54,555 bases of DNA from Halieaceae bacterium UBA4452 (GTDB taxonomy: Bacteria; Pseudomonadota; Gammaproteobacteria; Pseudomonadales; Halieaceae): NCBI GenBank assembly GCA_002389505.1, contig DGPA01000045.1, forward strand, positions 1 through 54,555, written 5' to 3'. The position numbers were made by a program, and so were the translations under genes. The number at the start of each line of letters is the position of its first letter. Position 1 is the stretch's first letter. Positions 52,381 to 54,555 of this stretch are shown here, piece by piece. The notes beneath the pieces are model-generated. The model worked only from the letters and a program-made list of their open reading frames with translations. It was not told where the DNA came from and ran no database searches.

Positions 52381-54402
52381 CTAGCCGACAAACGCGAGCT
52401 GTTTGAGCTCAGCCACCTGATCACGCATCCGTGCCGCCTCTTCAAATTCAAGATTTTTGGCGTGCTCCAGCATCTGGGTCTCCATTTTCTCCAATTTGCG
52501 CGCGAGGGCTGCGGGCGTCAATTTGGCTACGTCATCACTGAAGGCGGCCCGCTCTTCCGCAACCCGGCGCTCTTTGGCACTGCGGGCTTTAGTCGGCATA
52601 CGCCGCGCGCCTTCCATAATATCTTGAACGCTTTTCTCGATACCCACCGGGGTAATGCCGTGGGCTTTGTTGAAGTCCAGTTGCCGCTGCCGGCGGCGAT
52701 CTGTCTCGGCAATCGCGCGTTCCATGGAACCGGTCATTTTATCGGCATACAAAATAGCGCGACCGCGCAGGTTTCGAGCACCGCGACCAATCGTTTGAAT
52801 CAGCGAGCTCTCAGAGCGTAAAAAACCCTCTTTGTCCGCATCGAGAATGGCGACCAGGGACACCTCGGGCATATCGAGACCTTCTCGAAGCAAATTAATA
52901 CCCACCAGCACATCAAATTCGCCAAGGCGTAAATCTCGAATAATCTCGACCCGCTCAACGGTATCAATATCTGAGTGCAAATAGCGCACACGAATATCGT
53001 GTTCGCTCAGAAACTCGGTTAAATCCTCTGACATACGCTTGGTTAACGTGGTCACCAATACTCTGTCACCGCCATCGACCGTCGTGCCGATTTCGGCGAG
53101 CAAATCATCCACTTGCGTGCGTGCCGGTCGAATTTCTATCTCAGGATCGACCAGACCAGTGGGCCGCACGACCTGCTCAACGGTTCTATCTCCATAAGCC
53201 TTCTCATATTTTCCGGGCGTCGCCGTGACATAAATCGCCTGGGGTCGCATGCTCTCCCACTCTTCAAATTTCAAGGGTCGATTGTCAAGAGCGGAAGGCA
53301 ATCGAAAACCATACTCAACGAGGGTTTCTTTACGCGATCGATCACCTTTATACATGGCCCCAATTTGCGGAATGGTCACATGAGATTCATCCACTAAGAT
53401 AAGAGCGTTATCGGGTAAATACTCAAATAATGTCGGTGGCGCCTCACCGGGCGCGCGTCCCGATAAATAACGCGAGTAATTCTCAATACCCTGACAGTAG
53501 CCAAGCTCGCGAATCATCTCTATGTCATAGCGGGTTCGCTGCTGAATTCGCTGAGCTTCTAAGAGCTTCTCCATGTCCTTGAACTGCTTGACACGCAGCT
53601 CGAGTTCCTCCTCGATGAGATCGACCGCGCCTAACATAGTGTCCCGAGATGCCACATAGTGCGTTTTAGGGAAAATAGTCACCCGCGGTAGTTTTTCTGC
53701 TACCGCACCGGTCAATGGATCAAAGGTCGCTATATTTTCAATTTCCTCGTCAAACAGCTCTATGCGCACCGCAAGATCTTCTGAGTCCGCGGGAAAGATA
53801 TCGATGACATCACCGCGAACCCGATACGTGCCTCGACGAAAGTCAATGTCATTACGCGTGTACTGCAGCTCCGCCAATTGTCGAAGAATACCGCGCTGAT
53901 CAATGATTTCCCCCCGAGACAGATGCATAATCATTTTGAAGTACGACTCGGGATCACCTAGGCCATAAATGGCTGACACCGTGGCCACCACTATACAGTC
54001 CTCTCGCTCCAGCAACGCCTTTGTCGCCGACAACCGCATCTGTTCAATATGATCATTTACCTGAGCATCTTTCTCAATGAACGTATCGGACGAGGGCACA
54101 TACGCCTCGGGCTGGTAATAATCGTAGTAAGACACGAAGTACTCGACCGCATTATTGGGAAAGAACTCTTTAAATTCACCGTATAACTGGGCCGCCAGAG
54201 TCTTATTGTGAACCATAACAATGGTCGGACGCTGCACCTGTTGAACAACATGAGCCATCGTAAAGGTTTTACCCGATCCAGTAACACCCAACAGCACTTG
54301 CGACGCGAGGCCTGCATGAATTCCCTCAACCAGCTGCTCGATGGCCTGAGGCTGATCCCCCGCGGGCTGATAACTAGACCTCACTTCAAATTGACGAACC
54401 AT
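52381..54402 (-). CDS. uvrB: UvrABC excinuclease subunit B
   Basis: Damage-binding helicase-like subunit of nucleotide excision repair. Walker A is GVTGSGKTFTMAH, Walker B region DESHVTI, and the beta-hairpin has YYDYYQPEAYVPSSDTFIEK. The later motifs are VGINLLREGLDMPE and QTIGRGARN, and the C-terminal UVR domain reads HAKNLEFEEAARMRDQV. The chosen ATG gives 673 aa, exactly the E. coli length, with GGA five bases before. A farther in-frame start would add 21 residues. I found no canonical CTGT-N8-ACAG LexA box upstream. Confidence 0.97.
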   Translation of the reverse strand: MVRQFEVRSSYQPAGDQPQAIEQLVEGIHAGLASQVLLGVTGSGKTFTMAHVVQQVQRPTIVMVHNKTLAAQLYGEFKEFFPNNAVEYFVSYYDYYQPEAYVPSSDTFIEKDAQVNDHIEQMRLSATKALLEREDCIVVATVSAIYGLGDPESYFKMIMHLSRGEIIDQRGILRQLAELQYTRNDIDFRRGTYRVRGDVIDIFPADSEDLAVRIELFDEEIENIATFDPLTGAVAEKLPRVTIFPKTHYVASRDTMLGAVDLIEEELELRVKQFKDMEKLLEAQRIQQRTRYDIEMIRELGYCQGIENYSRYLSGRAPGEAPPTLFEYLPDNALILVDESHVTIPQIGAMYKGDRSRKETLVEYGFRLPSALDNRPLKFEEWESMRPQAIYVTATPGKYEKAYGDRTVEQVVRPTGLVDPEIEIRPARTQVDDLLAEIGTTVDGGDRVLVTTLTKRMSEDLTEFLSEHDIRVRYLHSDIDTVERVEIIRDLRLGEFDVLVGINLLREGLDMPEVSLVAILDADKEGFLRSESSLIQTIGRGARNLRGRAILYADKMTGSMERAIAETDRRRQRQLDFNKAHGITPVGIEKSVQDIMEGARRMPTKARSAKERRVAEERAAFSDDVAKLTPAALARKLEKMETQMLEHAKNLEFEEAARMRDQVAELKQLAFVG

Positions 54403-54481
54403 GGTGTTCCAAAATATAAAAAAATGTCGGCGCACAGTATTGCTCTTTTTTAATGTAGATGACACTCGCCGCTACGGGGTG

Positions 54482-54511
54482 TTGACTTTAAAAAATTCGA
54501 TCCTGTATAGT
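54482..54511 (+). promoter_or_regulatory. Strong promoter of the terminal tRNA
   Basis: TTGACT (54482-54487), 18-base spacer ending in TG, TATAGT (54506-54511). The GC-rich discriminator CCGCGTC suits stable RNA genes under stringent control. It is the best promoter in the window. Confidence 0.85.
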
Positions 54512-54534
54512 CCGCGTCTCTCAATAGAGACAAT

Positions 54535-54555
54535 TCCGCCTTAGCTCAGTTGGTA
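54535..54555 (+). tRNA. 5' part of a tRNA, cut by the window end
   Basis: Acceptor strand TCCGCCT, then TA and D-arm GCTCAGTTGGTA. The layout (seven bases, T8, A9, GCTCAG) is that of a tRNA. The 5' T, with the D-arm, is seen in tRNA-Asn of related bacteria, but the anticodon lies outside the window, so the identity is a guess. Confidence 0.85.

Noticed and set aside
54403..54480. LexA/SOS box in front of uvrB
   Set aside because: No CTGT-N8-ACAG match was found. The closest CTGT lacks the second half.

Overview
The window is a chromosomal segment of a gammaproteobacterium, very probably a marine one related to the Cellvibrionales/Halieaceae. The basis is the core gene order: xerD-dsbC-hom-thrC-recJ-prfB-lysS, ffh-ypjD-corB beside rpsP-rimM-trmD-rplS, and thrS-infC-rpmI-rplT-pheS-pheT-ihfA-merR-tRNA-Pro. 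It also carries marine-type accessory genes, including a sortase-type PdsR/PdsS two-component pair. The genus is inference. Most of the segment is housekeeping, with accessory patches between about 4.6-9.3 kb, 29.2-40.5 kb and 48.6-52.4 kb.

Layout. 0-3.1 kb: guaBA (GMP synthesis), divergent from xseA. 4.6-9.3 kb: a signalling block with a CRP-family regulator divergent from a three-gene operon (receiver-cyclase fusion, lone receiver, HAMP histidine kinase), then a lipoprotein gene. 9.3-19.4 kb: leftward operon xerD-dsbC-alaC-hom-thrC-recJ-prfB-lysS. 19.5-21.7 kb: rpsP-rimM-trmD-rplS, closed by a clear terminator. 21.8-25.5 kb: ffh, divergent from ypjD and corB. 25.5-28.9 kb: queA-tgt, a gamma-carbonic-anhydrase-like gene, a DUF1289 gene and an Ala/Glu-rich small protein. 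29.0-40.5 kb: tRNA-Leu(CAA), a LysE-type exporter, a membrane-anchored glutamate-synthase-like protein, a split YeeE/YedE sulfur transporter, an exported amidohydrolase with an isoaspartyl peptidase and DUF2237, two exported dimeric alpha/beta-barrel proteins, a cysteine synthase, a quinone oxidoreductase, and two decayed IS3-type transposase fragments. 40.5-48.3 kb: tRNA-Pro(GGG) and the translation cluster from merR back to thrS. 48.6-52.4 kb: an OmpA-like lipoprotein divergent from PdsR/PdsS. 52.4-54.6 kb: uvrB, then the 5' end of a tRNA with a strong promoter.

The genes form several functional groups. Two translation factors keep their classical self-regulatory signals in readable form: prfB has the +1 programmed frameshift (CTT-TGA-C after an AGGGGG element) and infC appears to start at AUU. 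The signalling block looks like a complete path from membrane kinase through receivers to a nucleotide cyclase and a cyclic-nucleotide-responsive transcription factor. The purine-specifying residues of the cyclase are not those of a standard adenylate cyclase, so the messenger could be cGMP. The PdsR/PdsS-like pair belongs to a family tied to a dedicated sortase, but no sortase is present here. Start sites were moved for several genes (guaA, guaB, lysS, trmD, ffh, ypjD, queA, infC, thrS, the OmpA-like gene, uvrB) on the basis of Shine-Dalgarno (SD) position and family length.
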